Shown piece by piece: positions 34,510 to 43,010 of a DNA stretch of 64,000 nucleotides. The notes below the pieces were generated by a model that saw only the letters and a program-made list of their open reading frames with translations, did no database searches and was not told where the DNA came from. Both the position numbers and the translations under genes were made by a program. Location: assembly GCA_041741895.1 (NCBI GenBank), contig JBGSJO010000042.1:1-64000 (forward strand). Reading direction: 5' to 3'. The stretch comes from Allopontixanthobacter sp041741895. GTDB taxonomy: Bacteria; Pseudomonadota; Alphaproteobacteria; Sphingomonadales; Sphingomonadaceae. Numbering within the stretch: the first letter of the stretch is position 1; every line of letters begins with the position of its first letter.

Positions 34510-35034
34510 TCAGCGGCAACGCGCGTTGCTGCGATCGATCGATCGGCCCAGAATTGCCCCGCCCGCTGCACCAAGAATTGCGCCAAGGGTGCGATCCCCG
34601 CGACCGGCCACTTCATTACCGATCAATCCGCCGACCGCAGCACCGATCAGCAAGCCGGTTGTGCCGTCATCACGCTGGCAGTGGTAACGCCCGTCGCGGC
34701 CGCGCCAGATGCGGGTGTCGCGCGATATACGCTCGTCATATCGGGAGCTCCGGTAATTCCGGTCATGGCCGCGATCATAGCGACTTTCGTAGCGCCGGTC
34801 ATCGTAATGGTCATCGTCACGGTCATATCCCCGATCATAACCTCGGCCCCGCTTATAGCGCCGGTCATCACGGTCGCGCCCGTTTTCGAAAATCGAATCG
34901 GCGAGAACTGGTGCCACAGATTGCGTATAGGCAGGGGCGGCCTGCGTCGGAGCCACTGCCATTGCCGGTGCCGACAACGCGAAAACAGGAATGGCGAGCG
35001 CCAATGCGGTGAAAGTCTTGTTTCGTGTCGTCAT
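34510..35034 (-). CDS. Secreted glycine-zipper protein
   Basis: 174 residues. Signal peptide MTTRNKTFTALALAIPVFAL ending PAMA; then an Asp/Arg/Tyr-rich stretch (RGYDRGYDRDDDHYDDRRY); then YHCQRDDGTTGLLIGAAVGG and GAILGAAGGAILGRSID, a glycine zipper (two-TM-like) as in 17-kDa surface antigens. It probably sits at the outer membrane. I chose ATG at 35034 with AAGAGG nine bases upstream, instead of ATG 35043. Function unknown. Confidence 0.78.
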   Translation of the reverse strand: MTTRNKTFTALALAIPVFALSAPAMAVAPTQAAPAYTQSVAPVLADSIFENGRDRDDRRYKRGRGYDRGYDRDDDHYDDRRYESRYDRGHDRNYRSSRYDERISRDTRIWRGRDGRYHCQRDDGTTGLLIGAAVGGLIGNEVAGRGDRTLGAILGAAGGAILGRSIDRSNARCR

Positions 35035-35210
35035 CGTACTCATCCTCTTGCTTCGTGGCTCATGCCGGTGGCCAACAATCCCGATTCGGGGATTGGCAGC
35101 GGGTGACTCAATCGATGTATTCATAAATAGGCCTCTATTCCTGAACGGCGCGCAACCAGTGATACAGAATTGCGTTCTTTCGACGAACCGAGTGATTTTC
35201 TTCGTCAAGC

Positions 35211-35222
35211 TGACACGTGTCA
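35211..35222. promoter_or_regulatory. Palindrome TGACACGTGTCA upstream of rarD
   Basis: A perfect 12-bp palindrome 41 bp before the rarD ATG, in the gap shared with the divergent glycine-zipper gene. Its position and symmetry suit an operator; the binding protein is unknown. Confidence 0.4.
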
Positions 35223-35263
35223 CAGGCCTTGCCGCGTAATCGCGCCACACCTAAGGGCTGGCA

Positions 35264-36184
35264 ATGAGCTTGCCTTCGCCCGCCCCCAAGCCTTCGGGCC
35301 TGCCTGCTGCACTGGGTGCCTATCTGATCTGGGGATTCCTCCCGCTCTACCTGATCATGGTCAAAACCGTTCCGGCGTTGGAATTTGTCGGCTGGAGGAT
35401 CATCTGGACCGTGCCGATCTGCCTGGTAATCGTGGCAATCCGGCGCCAGGGGCCGGATCTAAGCGATGCGCTGCGCAATCCCCGGGTGATGCTGACCCTC
35501 ACAGGCAGCGCGCTTCTAATCGGAGTAAACTGGCTGGTCTATGTTCTGGCGGTGCAATCGGGCCACGTGCTGGCCGCCAGCCTCGGCTATTTCATCAATC
35601 CCCTGATAAACGTGCTTTTGGGCACACTGTTGCTGGGCGAAAGAATGGGTAAGCTGAAATGGTTGGCGCTAGGCATCGCCGCGGCGGGTGTATCGCTGCT
35701 GCTGGGCGGCGCGCTCACGACCATGTGGATCAGCCTTTCGATCGCGCTCAGTTTTGGTTTCTATGGCTTGCTACGCAAACAGGTGGCTGTCGGCGCCCTG
35801 CCCGGTCTGACAATCGAATCAGCGATCCTGATGGTTCCGGCCATTGCCGTGACCTATTATTACAGCACCGCGCCCGCCGGTTCCTCCTTCGGGCAGGATT
35901 GGGGGATGAGCCTGGCGATCATGCTGGGCGGCGTGGTAACGGCAATTCCGCTGCTGCTGTTCGCCATTGCTGCCCGCCGGATGGATTATTCGACGCTTGG
36001 ATTCATCCAGTTCATCGCGCCGAGCATCGTATTCCTGCTTGGAGTTTTCGTATTCGGGGAGGAATTGCAGCCGATCCAGCTCGCTTGTTTCCTGCTGATC
36101 TGGACGGCACTGGCAATTTTCGTATGGGATTTGTTGTCGCGCCGGAACAAGCAGGCGAAACTGGCTGCGACGCACAGCGCCTAG
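35264..36184 (+). CDS. rarD: EamA-family transporter RarD
   Basis: 306 residues with ten predicted membrane helices. The opening (LGAYLIWGFLPLYLIMVKTV) and LVYVLAVQSGHVLAASLGYFI followed by NPLINVLLGTLLLGERMGKL match RarD of the drug/metabolite transporter superfamily; chloramphenicol sensitivity has been linked to it in Pseudomonas. Substrate is not established. Its stop overlaps that of the convergent pyrC. Confidence 0.9.
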   Translation: MSLPSPAPKPSGLPAALGAYLIWGFLPLYLIMVKTVPALEFVGWRIIWTVPICLVIVAIRRQGPDLSDALRNPRVMLTLTGSALLIGVNWLVYVLAVQSGHVLAASLGYFINPLINVLLGTLLLGERMGKLKWLALGIAAAGVSLLLGGALTTMWISLSIALSFGFYGLLRKQVAVGALPGLTIESAILMVPAIAVTYYYSTAPAGSSFGQDWGMSLAIMLGGVVTAIPLLLFAIAARRMDYSTLGFIQFIAPSIVFLLGVFVFGEELQPIQLACFLLIWTALAIFVWDLLSRRNKQAKLAATHSA

Positions 36185-37224
36185 AGGGCAAACCGCCAGC
36201 CAAGCATTTCGCCCGCGTGGAACGGCACGATCCCGGCACCATTGGCATCCACCAGCGCGGGCACCTCTACTTCGGAGCGTTCGAGCGTGACCGTGCCTTC
36301 ATTCAGCGGCAGACCGTAAAAACGCGGCCCGTTTTCAGATGCGAAGGCCTCCAGGATGTCCAGCGCGGCTTCTTCCTCGAACACGGCAGCGTAGCTTTCC
36401 AGCGCGAAGGGCGCGTTGAAAATACCTGCGCAGCCGCAGGCGCTTTCCTTGGTGCTGACTTCATGCGGCGCGCTGTCGGTGCCAAGGAAATACTTAGCTG
36501 AACCGGATGTCGCCGCCTTGCGCAGCGCCAGGCGATGCTTCTCGCGCTTGGCCACGGGCAGGCAATAGGCGTGCGGCCTGATCCCGCCGACCAGCATGGC
36601 ATTGCGGTTGATATGCAGGTGCTGCGGCGTAATCGTGGCCGCGACATTTGCACCGGCACTTTCCACGAATTGCACCGCTTCTTGGGTAGTAATATGTTCG
36701 AACACGATCCGCAGGCCGGGAATATCACGCACGAGGCCTGACAGGGTGCGGTCGATAAATACCGCCTCCCGGTCGAAAATATCGATGTCGCTATCGGTCA
36801 CTTCGCCGTGGATCAATAATGGCATGCCGATGTCCTGCATCCGTTCCAGCACCGGCCGGATCGCGCCGATATCGCTCACCCCATGGGCCGAATTTGTAGT
36901 CGCATTGGCGGGATAGAGCTTGGCCGCGGTAAACACGCCGCTGGCAAATCCGCGCGCCAGTTCATCCGGATCGCTGGCATCGGTCAGATAGGCGGTCATC
37001 AAGGGCGTGAAATCCATGCCTTCCGGCACCGCATCAAGGATACGCCCGCGATAGGCCTCTGCCGCTGCGACAGTCGTGACCGGGGGCGAGAGATTGGGCA
37101 TCACTATGGCCCGCGCGAATTGCCGCGCGGTATGGGCCACCACGCCGCGCATCACATCGCCATCGCGCAGATGAACATGCCAGTCGTCCGGGCGGCGCAG
37201 CGTCAGTCTGGTAATTTCAGCCAT
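36181..37224 (-). CDS. pyrC: Dihydroorotase PyrC
   Basis: 347 residues, same size as E. coli PyrC. Zinc ligands DDWHVHLRDG, carboxylated Lys in VFTAAKLYPANATTNS, His in LLIHGEV and VFEHITT, and catalytic Asp in YFLGTDSAPHE. It closes carbamoyl aspartate to dihydroorotate in UMP synthesis; pyrE of the same pathway lies near 55.7 kb. The gene overlaps rarD by four bases at the CTAG stop. Confidence 0.95.
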   Translation of the reverse strand: MAEITRLTLRRPDDWHVHLRDGDVMRGVVAHTARQFARAIVMPNLSPPVTTVAAAEAYRGRILDAVPEGMDFTPLMTAYLTDASDPDELARGFASGVFTAAKLYPANATTNSAHGVSDIGAIRPVLERMQDIGMPLLIHGEVTDSDIDIFDREAVFIDRTLSGLVRDIPGLRIVFEHITTQEAVQFVESAGANVAATITPQHLHINRNAMLVGGIRPHAYCLPVAKREKHRLALRKAATSGSAKYFLGTDSAPHEVSTKESACGCAGIFNAPFALESYAAVFEEEAALDILEAFASENGPRFYGLPLNEGTVTLERSEVEVPALVDANGAGIVPFHAGEMLGWRFAL

Positions 37225-37282
37225 GTGGTAACCCCTAAGCGTTGCCAGCCTGCCTTGTCACCAGAATCCCGCCTCGGCGCGC

Positions 37283-38170
37283 TCAAATTCTGGTGCGAAC
37301 CAGCAGGGGTTTGAACAATGCGAGGCTCGGCCGGACCATGATCACGAGTACGCCCGCACCGGCGATAAACGCGCCAACTAGCAATTGCAGCCCCACTTCA
37401 TCGCCGGTAATCGCGGCGCCCGCAGCAATGGTGAAGATTGGCGTCATCAGCGTCAGCGGCGCAACCAGATTGGCATCGTGATCACGCAGCAGGCGGAAAT
37501 AGACCGTATGGGCAAAAACCGACACCACCACCGCCGAAAATCCAAGGCCCGCCACAAAACGCCAACCGCCCGCCATCACCGCACCGCCCTGGCCGCTTTC
37601 GGTCAGCGCGCTCATCGGGAACAGCACCAGCGCCGATACCAGCCCGGCCCACGCCTGGAGGCGCAGCGGCGGCAGGTCGATCGTTTTAAGCCATACCGAT
37701 CCCAGCGCCCCGACGATCGCCGATGCGCCCACGAAAATCAAGCCGACACTGCTCGACCAGCCGCTGGGTGACGCAATTGCCACGCCGACCCCGAGGAACG
37801 CCAGTGCGATGCCTATGCCCCGGCGCCATCGGACTTGCTCCTTCAGGATCAGGATCGCAAACACCACCGTCAGCGGTGCGCCCGACAGGCTGACGACAGC
37901 AGCAGCAGACGGCGTCGCATCGCGCAAACCCACAAACAGCAGGCCGAAAGAACCACCGCTGATCATGAAAGTGACCAGTGCAACCCACGGCCATTTCGGC
38001 GGGCGCGGCTGCAAATACCGGCTGAGCACCAGCACTACCACCAGCGATCTGAGTGCAGCAAACCACAGCGGGGGAATCCCCATCCCGTCCACCACCAGCC
38101 GGCTGACCACAACGTTGAGCGCCCACAACAGGCAGACAAACATCAGCAGAAGGAATGTGCGCGCAGACAT
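37283..38170 (-). CDS. EamA/DMT-family transporter
   Basis: 295 residues with ten hydrophobic helices in two repeats, beginning MSARTFLLLMFVCLLWALNV. LWALNVVVSRLVVDGMGIPPL and FVGLRDATPSAAAVVSLSGA, followed by FAILILKEQVRWR, are EamA features. It probably exports a metabolite such as an amino acid. An ATG at 38182 is an alternative start. It is divergent from ygfZ and 58 bp before pyrC. Confidence 0.85.
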   Translation of the reverse strand: MSARTFLLLMFVCLLWALNVVVSRLVVDGMGIPPLWFAALRSLVVVLVLSRYLQPRPPKWPWVALVTFMISGGSFGLLFVGLRDATPSAAAVVSLSGAPLTVVFAILILKEQVRWRRGIGIALAFLGVGVAIASPSGWSSSVGLIFVGASAIVGALGSVWLKTIDLPPLRLQAWAGLVSALVLFPMSALTESGQGGAVMAGGWRFVAGLGFSAVVVSVFAHTVYFRLLRDHDANLVAPLTLMTPIFTIAAGAAITGDEVGLQLLVGAFIAGAGVLVIMVRPSLALFKPLLVRTRI

Positions 38171-38245
38171 GATCCGCGCCATAGCATGTGTTGTGCAGAC
38201 TACCAGCGGCGTTGATTTTCTGCGGGAAAGGGCCACCTATACACG

Positions 38246-39007
38246 ATGAATGCCACCCGCCTGTTCGATCGCGCCGTAATCCGGCTGACGCCGCAAGACG
38301 ATAGCGAAGATGTCTCAGCATTTCTGCAAGGTCTCGTTACCAATGATGTGACGGGGGCATTGCCGGTATGGGCAGGCCTGCTGAGCGCGCAAGGCAAGGC
38401 GATGTTCGATTTCCTTGTATGGCCGGGCGAAGATAGCGCGCTGCTGGTAGATTGCGAGGCTGCGGCAGCCGATGATCTGATCAAGCGCCTGTCGCTCTAT
38501 CGGCTACGCCGGAAAATCGTGATCGGGCGGGACGATTCGCTGGGCGTTTACTGGCAGCCCCCAACCAGCGGAAATGCGCCCGGCGATGCTGCCAAGGATC
38601 CACGACTCACGGATCTCGGACTGCGCTGGATTGCCCCTGTTTCGGACAGCGATGCACCTGCCAACTCTGCATGGCGAGCGCATCGGCTCGATCTGGGCGT
38701 GCCTGAAGGCCGCGCCGATCTGGGCGATATCCTGTGGCTGGAAACCAATGCCGCAGAACTGCACGGCGTTTCCTTCGATAAAGGGTGCTACATCGGGCAG
38801 GAAAATACCGCCCGCATGAACTGGCGGCAGAAGGTAAATCGGCGGCTGGTGGTGGTGCCGCTGGATCAATCCGACGCCAAACGACGCAAAGCCGCCTATC
38901 CCGATCTCGGCCTCGCGCTCGATCATCGCCGGGTGGCCGATATTCCGGTGGAACTGGCGCCGCCGTGGATGCATTTGCAGCCGATCGACCAGGCCGCTGG
39001 CGAGTAA
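38246..39007 (+). CDS. ygfZ: Folate-binding Fe-S cluster protein YgfZ
   Basis: 253 residues. The diagnostic motif SFDKGCYIGQE with the conserved Cys is present; the N-terminal part has FLQGLVTNDV and GLLSAQGKAMFDFLV. YgfZ/IbaG-like proteins use tetrahydrofolate in repair or maturation of certain Fe-S enzymes. It is somewhat shorter than E. coli YgfZ (326), as usual in alphaproteobacteria. It ends at the base before the convergent TetR gene region. Confidence 0.9.
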   Translation: MNATRLFDRAVIRLTPQDDSEDVSAFLQGLVTNDVTGALPVWAGLLSAQGKAMFDFLVWPGEDSALLVDCEAAAADDLIKRLSLYRLRRKIVIGRDDSLGVYWQPPTSGNAPGDAAKDPRLTDLGLRWIAPVSDSDAPANSAWRAHRLDLGVPEGRADLGDILWLETNAAELHGVSFDKGCYIGQENTARMNWRQKVNRRLVVVPLDQSDAKRRKAAYPDLGLALDHRRVADIPVELAPPWMHLQPIDQAAGE

Positions 39008-39008
39008 A

Positions 39009-39611
39009 CTAGTCGGAAGGGATTCCTTCCTCCACCGAAGCTGTCAACATCCGTTCCGCCCGGTCGCGCACGGCGCTGCGGGGGAGGTTGAGCGATTTCG
39101 CCAGCGCCGCCCCCATCAATGCATCGCCCAGCGCCAGCAAAACCAGCGTCAGCGTTTCTTCATGCACCCGCATTTTGCTGAGCCGTCCGTGCTCCGCTTC
39201 CTCCGGTGCGATTTCGTCAACCAGGGCATGGATTGCCTCGACAATCGGATCGAGCGCATCTTCATTGCCCGTTAGCAGCATCCATCCCGCCAGCGCCCCG
39301 GCGCCTTCCTTGTCGAATGCGTCGAATGCCAGATCGACCACTTCGCGCGGCGTACCCAAGCCCACCCGGCTGGCCCGCACCGCATGTTTGATAGTTTCGC
39401 ACACGGTCCATGCCAGATGTTCCGCCAATGATTTCTGTAGTCCTGATGCCGATCCGAAATGGTGGAGCAGATTTGCATGGGTCCGCCCGATGCGCCCCGC
39501 CACGGCCTTCAAAGTCACCGCTTGCGGCCCACTTTCTATCAGCAGGGCCCGCGCCGCCTGTAGCGCGGCAGAGCGGGATTCTTCCGGGGACAGGCGTTTA
39601 CGGCTGATCAT
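39009..39611 (-). CDS. TetR-family transcriptional regulator
   Basis: 200 residues. N-terminal helix-turn-helix VTLKAVAGRIGRTHANLLHHFGSASGLQKSLAEHL is typical of TetR. The ligand domain is helical and not specific to a known subgroup. It is divergent from the metal-dependent hydrolase and most likely controls it, because a short inverted repeat covers that gene's -35 box. Confidence 0.88.
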   Translation of the reverse strand: MISRKRLSPEESRSAALQAARALLIESGPQAVTLKAVAGRIGRTHANLLHHFGSASGLQKSLAEHLAWTVCETIKHAVRASRVGLGTPREVVDLAFDAFDKEGAGALAGWMLLTGNEDALDPIVEAIHALVDEIAPEEAEHGRLSKMRVHEETLTLVLLALGDALMGAALAKSLNLPRSAVRDRAERMLTASVEEGIPSD

Positions 39612-39704
39612 TACTTCAAAAACCCCGATTTAGCGGCAATCCGTGAAGCCTCGCCTAGAACGCGCGCCGCGCTTCGACAAGGCCGGTCGGCAGCGGCGCC
39701 ATTA

Positions 39705-39733
39705 TTGACACTGGTGTAAGTAGTGGCTATTTT
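39705..39733 (+). promoter_or_regulatory. Sigma-70-type promoter with TetR-like operator
   Basis: TTGACA (39705-39710), 17 bp, TATTTT (39728-39733), the best consensus promoter in the window. ACAC-TG-GTGT (39708-39717) overlaps the -35, as expected of a repressor site. The start codon is at 39762. Confidence 0.65.
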
Positions 39734-39761
39734 ACGTTCAAATCAAACATTGGACACACCC

Positions 39762-40637
39762 ATGAACGCGCCCGCCACGATCGATTTTCAACCGACATCC
39801 CGTAGCCCCGATGATCTGGCCATTACCGTGCGTGATCGCCGGTTTGCGCGCGATGCAGTGCCCAAACGCTGGTGGCTGAACGATGATCCGGTTGCCACTG
39901 CATGGTTCAACGCGCTGTCGGCCACATTCCCCCGCGGCGAAGCCTTTTTCATCGAATCGGTAAAGGCGCACCGCGATGGCGCATCGCCCAAGCTGGCGGC
40001 CGAAATCCGGGCTTTCGTAAAGCAGGAAATCAACCACACACGCGAACACATCGTGTTCAACAAGCTGGCCGAAAACGCCGGTTACGACATCGAATTCATC
40101 GACCGGCGCGTGGAAGAAATGCTCGCCCTGACCAAGGGCCGCCCGCAGATCCTCAACCTCGCCGCCACGATGGCGCTTGAACATTTCACCGCGATGCTGG
40201 GCCAGGAATTGCTGACCCATCCTTCGCATCTCAATGGGGCAGCCGGTGATCTGGGCGATCTGTGGCGCTGGCATTCCGCCGAGGAAGTCGAGCACAAGGG
40301 CGTCGCCTATGACACCTGGCTGCATGCAGCCCGCGACTGGAGCCGTTTCAAACGCTGGAAGGTCAAATCCATCATGATGCTGGTCGTGACCAAGCGGTTT
40401 ATCGGCCACCGGGTCGGCGACATGGCAGAATTGCTGGCGCAGGACGGATTGACCGGGTTCAAGTGGAAATGGAAAATCGCGTCATACCTGCTGCTGAAGC
40501 CGGGATTCCTGCGCCGCATATTCCCGCAATGGTGCGCCTACTTCATGCCCGGATTCCACCCGTGGAACCATGATGACCGGTCCTTGATCCGCCTGTACGA
40601 GAGTGAATTTCCCGACGCAATGATGCCGGCGGAATAA
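39762..40637 (+). CDS. Metal-dependent hydrolase (PF10118 family)
   Basis: 291 residues from MNAPATIDFQPTSRSPDDLA. Helical protein with repeated carboxylate/His motifs RGEAFFIESVKAHRD, KQEINHTREHIVFNK, ALEHFTAMLG and WHSAEEVEHKGVAYD, the pattern of a diiron-type site in this predicted hydrolase family. Often linked with fatty-acid or steroid metabolism and with a TetR regulator, as seen here. The start is chosen over 39723 because of the promoter position. Confidence 0.85.
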   Translation: MNAPATIDFQPTSRSPDDLAITVRDRRFARDAVPKRWWLNDDPVATAWFNALSATFPRGEAFFIESVKAHRDGASPKLAAEIRAFVKQEINHTREHIVFNKLAENAGYDIEFIDRRVEEMLALTKGRPQILNLAATMALEHFTAMLGQELLTHPSHLNGAAGDLGDLWRWHSAEEVEHKGVAYDTWLHAARDWSRFKRWKVKSIMMLVVTKRFIGHRVGDMAELLAQDGLTGFKWKWKIASYLLLKPGFLRRIFPQWCAYFMPGFHPWNHDDRSLIRLYESEFPDAMMPAE

Positions 40638-40672
40638 GCCCTCCGCTGCGGGACACCCCGGGGCGGCCTGCG

Positions 40673-41209
40673 TTACGCGGCGCGCTGGGGCATACGGTTA
40701 TCGTCTGCAAGATCACGGACATAGACAGCCGCGTCCACTTCGCCGTTCCGGGCGGTGCAGCGACACGGTTCGATCCGCCCGGTAGGCCTGAAACCGGCCT
40801 TGCGCAGCACCCTGCCCGATGCCGGATTATCCAGGAAATGGCTGGCAACGATCTGTTCGTGGCCAAGCATCCGCGCAATTTCGACCACTGCCTTGGTCGC
40901 CTCGGTCGCATAACCCTGCCCCCAATGAGGGCGCGCGATCCAATAGCCGAGCTGGACCTTGCCTTCATGCGGATCAAGGCCCGCACAGCCAATGATTGCG
41001 CCGTCTTTGCGTGGGTCTGTCAGCAGGAAATTCGGATGCCTGGAATCGCGCGGCGATGAAACGAAGGTTCGGGCATGGTCCTGCGTATAGGGCCACGGCG
41101 CAGTTGCCAGATTGCGGGTGACGCCCTCGTCCGCGATTCCCTGCCAGATGCCCAGCCAATCCTCTGGCCAAGCAGGCCGCAGGAACAATCTTCCACTGCG
41201 ATAGAACAT
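40673..41209 (-). CDS. GNAT-family N-acetyltransferase
   Basis: 178 residues from MFYRSGRLFLRPAWPEDWLG with AGGAG well placed upstream. The acetyl-CoA loop is YWIARPHWGQGYATEATKAV, and VLRKAGFRPTGR is the RimJ/RimL-type C-terminal part. It may acetylate a ribosomal protein terminus or a small molecule; no context helps. The upstream open frame that reaches 41374 runs through a terminator. Confidence 0.85.
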   Translation of the reverse strand: MFYRSGRLFLRPAWPEDWLGIWQGIADEGVTRNLATAPWPYTQDHARTFVSSPRDSRHPNFLLTDPRKDGAIIGCAGLDPHEGKVQLGYWIARPHWGQGYATEATKAVVEIARMLGHEQIVASHFLDNPASGRVLRKAGFRPTGRIEPCRCTARNGEVDAAVYVRDLADDNRMPQRAA

Positions 41210-41340
41210 GGAACGTCTCTCCTTTCGCCCCACATTCCCTGTTACGGTATTTGCGTGACATTCCCATTGCGGCGAAAGCATTATTCGCCAGCCCGAGACT
41301 ACTTTGCGCCGGGGCTTCGCATGAGGGAGAAAAGACGAAA

Positions 41341-41380
41341 GGGAGACTGACCCCCTTGAAACAAGGTGGCCCATTCTCCC
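41341..41380 (-). terminator. Terminator of the rplU-rpmA operon
   Basis: On the minus strand GGGAGA pairs with TCTCCC, with an inner CCTTG-TTT-CAAGG stem, and is followed by TTTCGTCTTTTC. It lies 68 bp after rpmA. A second perfect inverted repeat, GCCGGTTTGAACCGGC, lies at 41389-41404 just before it. Confidence 0.65.
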
Positions 41381-41447
41381 TCTTCGGTGCCGGTTTGAAC
41401 CGGCTGGGCCATCCTGCTGAACGACCCCTGGTAGTGGAAACGTCCGT

Positions 41448-41717
41448 TTATTCTGCGGCTTGCGCCATCATGTCGACCGACACGTATTTGCGGCCTTGTT
41501 TGCCGGAATGGAATCGCACGCGGCCTTCTGCGGTTGCAAAAAGGGTGTGATCCTTGCCCAGGCCCACATTGCTGCCGGGATAGAACTTGGTGCCGCGCTG
41601 ACGCACGAGAATGTTGCCGCCGATCACTTCCTGACCGCCGAACTTTTTAACACCAAGGCGGCGACCTGCTGAGTCGCGACCGTTGCGGGATGAACCGCCT
41701 GCTTTTTTATGTGCCAT
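41448..41717 (-). CDS. rpmA: 50S ribosomal protein L27
   Basis: 89 residues, MAHKKAGGSSRNGRDSAGRR at the start and IGGNILVRQRGTKFYPG in the middle, standard L27. The N-terminus reaches the peptidyl transferase centre and has no Firmicutes-type cleaved leader. It is 26 bp downstream of rplU in the usual operon. Confidence 0.97.
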   Translation of the reverse strand: MAHKKAGGSSRNGRDSAGRRLGVKKFGGQEVIGGNILVRQRGTKFYPGSNVGLGKDHTLFATAEGRVRFHSGKQGRKYVSVDMMAQAAE

Positions 41718-41743
41718 CTCGTATTACTCCGAAGTCTTCCGAC

Positions 41744-42271
41744 TTATTTCTTGTCCGCTGCCTTGGCAGCTGGTGCTTTCTTCGCGGCCGGCTTCTTTGC
41801 AGGAGCCTTCTTCGCCGGTGCAGCCTTCTGTTCGGCAGGTGCCTTCTCAGCGGCGGCCTTGGCCGGGGTGGCCTTCTTGGCAGGGGCCTTCTTCGCCGGT
41901 GCAGCCTTGGTTTCTTCGGCAGCAGGTGCCGCATCTTCCTTCGGTGTGGCAGCTTTCTTGGCCGGAGCCTTGCTGTCACCAACGGAAAGAATGCGCAGCA
42001 GCGTCAGTTGCTGGCGGTGGCCGGCCTTACGGCGATAATTGTGGCGGCGACGCTTCTTGAAAACGATCACCTTTTCGCTCTTGGACTGGGCGATGATTTC
42101 TGCCGAAACAGCAACCTTCGATGCGTCGGCAATCGAATCGCCTTCACCGGCGAGCAGGACGTCGCCCAAGGTCACCGTGTCACCGGCTTCTCCGCTGAGC
42201 TTTTCAACTGCGATCTTGTCTCCGGCAGCAACCCGGTATTGTTTGCCGCCTGTGCGCACAACTGCGAACAT
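41744..42271 (-). CDS. rplU: 50S ribosomal protein L21 with long Ala/Lys/Pro tail
   Basis: 175 residues; residues 1-100 are the normal L21 (MFAVVRTGGKQYRVAAGDKI, VFKKRRRHNYRRKAGHRQQL). The remaining 75 residues are a low-complexity basic tail with repeated APAKKAPAKKA units, resembling histone H1-like tails. Standard L21 is about 103 residues. Such tails occur in some alphaproteobacteria; their purpose is unclear. First gene of rplU-rpmA. Confidence 0.95.
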   Translation of the reverse strand: MFAVVRTGGKQYRVAAGDKIAVEKLSGEAGDTVTLGDVLLAGEGDSIADASKVAVSAEIIAQSKSEKVIVFKKRRRHNYRRKAGHRQQLTLLRILSVGDSKAPAKKAATPKEDAAPAAEETKAAPAKKAPAKKATPAKAAAEKAPAEQKAAPAKKAPAKKPAAKKAPAAKAADKK

Positions 42272-42368
42272 GGTGATTTCACTTTCAATCTAAAATGCTG
42301 TGCCGACCCCAATAAAGGAACCTGCGCGACCAAGGTGCCGCAGATTGCGGACCCCGGAAAGATCGGAG

Positions 42369-42397
42369 CCGTTAAGGGATGGTGGGCCTCAAGTCAA
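42369..42397 (-). promoter_or_regulatory. Probable promoter of rplU-rpmA
   Basis: On the minus strand TTGACT (42397-42392) is 17 bp from TAACGG (42374-42369), giving a leader of about 90 nt before the rplU ATG at 42271. Alphaproteobacterial ribosomal promoters often have this TTGAC-rich form. Confidence 0.5.
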
Positions 42398-42482
42398 CGC
42401 CGAAGTCGGATTTGGTATTCAATGTCCCGCGAATTTTCACCGGCACTGGCATGAAGCGAGTACCCGGGGTAAAGACCCTACG

Positions 42483-43010
42483 ATGATATCCTTTCCCCCA
42501 TACCTTCGATTGCCCGGATTGGCCATAGTGCAGTCGGCAATTCTGCTGTCGGGCTGCGCATCTCCGCAGGCGAACTATCCATCGCTCGCCATCCGCGATG
42601 CAGAGCGGGCATATAATTCGCCCGAACCCGCCGCACCCGCCCAGCCTGCTGCACAATCGCCTTTGAGCGCCGAACTTGCACAGCGGCTCGCGCAGCTTCA
42701 AGATTCTGCGGCCAGCGCCCACCGCGCGTTTATCGATGCTGCGCCGGGCACGGCGCGGCTGGTCGACGCCGCAGCAGGCAGCGATGTGACCAGCGATCGA
42801 TGGGCCATCGCCCAGGTCGCTTTGGCCAGTCTCGAATCGGCGCGAAGCCAGGCTGCGGTGCCGCTAGGCGATCTCGATTTGCTGCACGCCGATGCCGCGA
42901 TCGCCCTGGACCAGCGCAAGGCGATCGAAGATGCCCGTGATGCAGTGGCGGGCATGATTGCGAAGGAGGACGCAATACTTGCCGGATTGCGCGGGAAAAT
43001 GCCCTCATGA
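42483..43010 (+). CDS. Hypothetical lipoprotein coupled to fnrL
   Basis: 175 residues from MISFPPYLRLPGLAIVQSAI with lipobox LLSGC (Cys25). The mature part is mostly alpha-helical, Ala-rich (LSAELAQRLAQLQDSAASAH, ALASLESARSQAAVPLGDLD), perhaps a coiled coil in the periplasm. No family I recognise. Its stop overlaps the ATG of the FNR-like regulator by 4 nt (ATGA), which ties its synthesis to that regulator. Confidence 0.75.
   Translation: MISFPPYLRLPGLAIVQSAILLSGCASPQANYPSLAIRDAERAYNSPEPAAPAQPAAQSPLSAELAQRLAQLQDSAASAHRAFIDAAPGTARLVDAAAGSDVTSDRWAIAQVALASLESARSQAAVPLGDLDLLHADAAIALDQRKAIEDARDAVAGMIAKEDAILAGLRGKMPS

Noticed and set aside
35659..36501. 280-codon plus-strand frame overlapping the end of rarD
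   Set aside because: Out of frame with RarD and antisense to pyrC, both of which have strong family motifs.
41389..41404. Inverted repeat GCCGGTTTGAACCGGC as a tRNA part
   Set aside because: It looks like a T-arm at first, but there are no acceptor, D or anticodon arms around it; better seen as extra structure at the rplU-rpmA 3' end.
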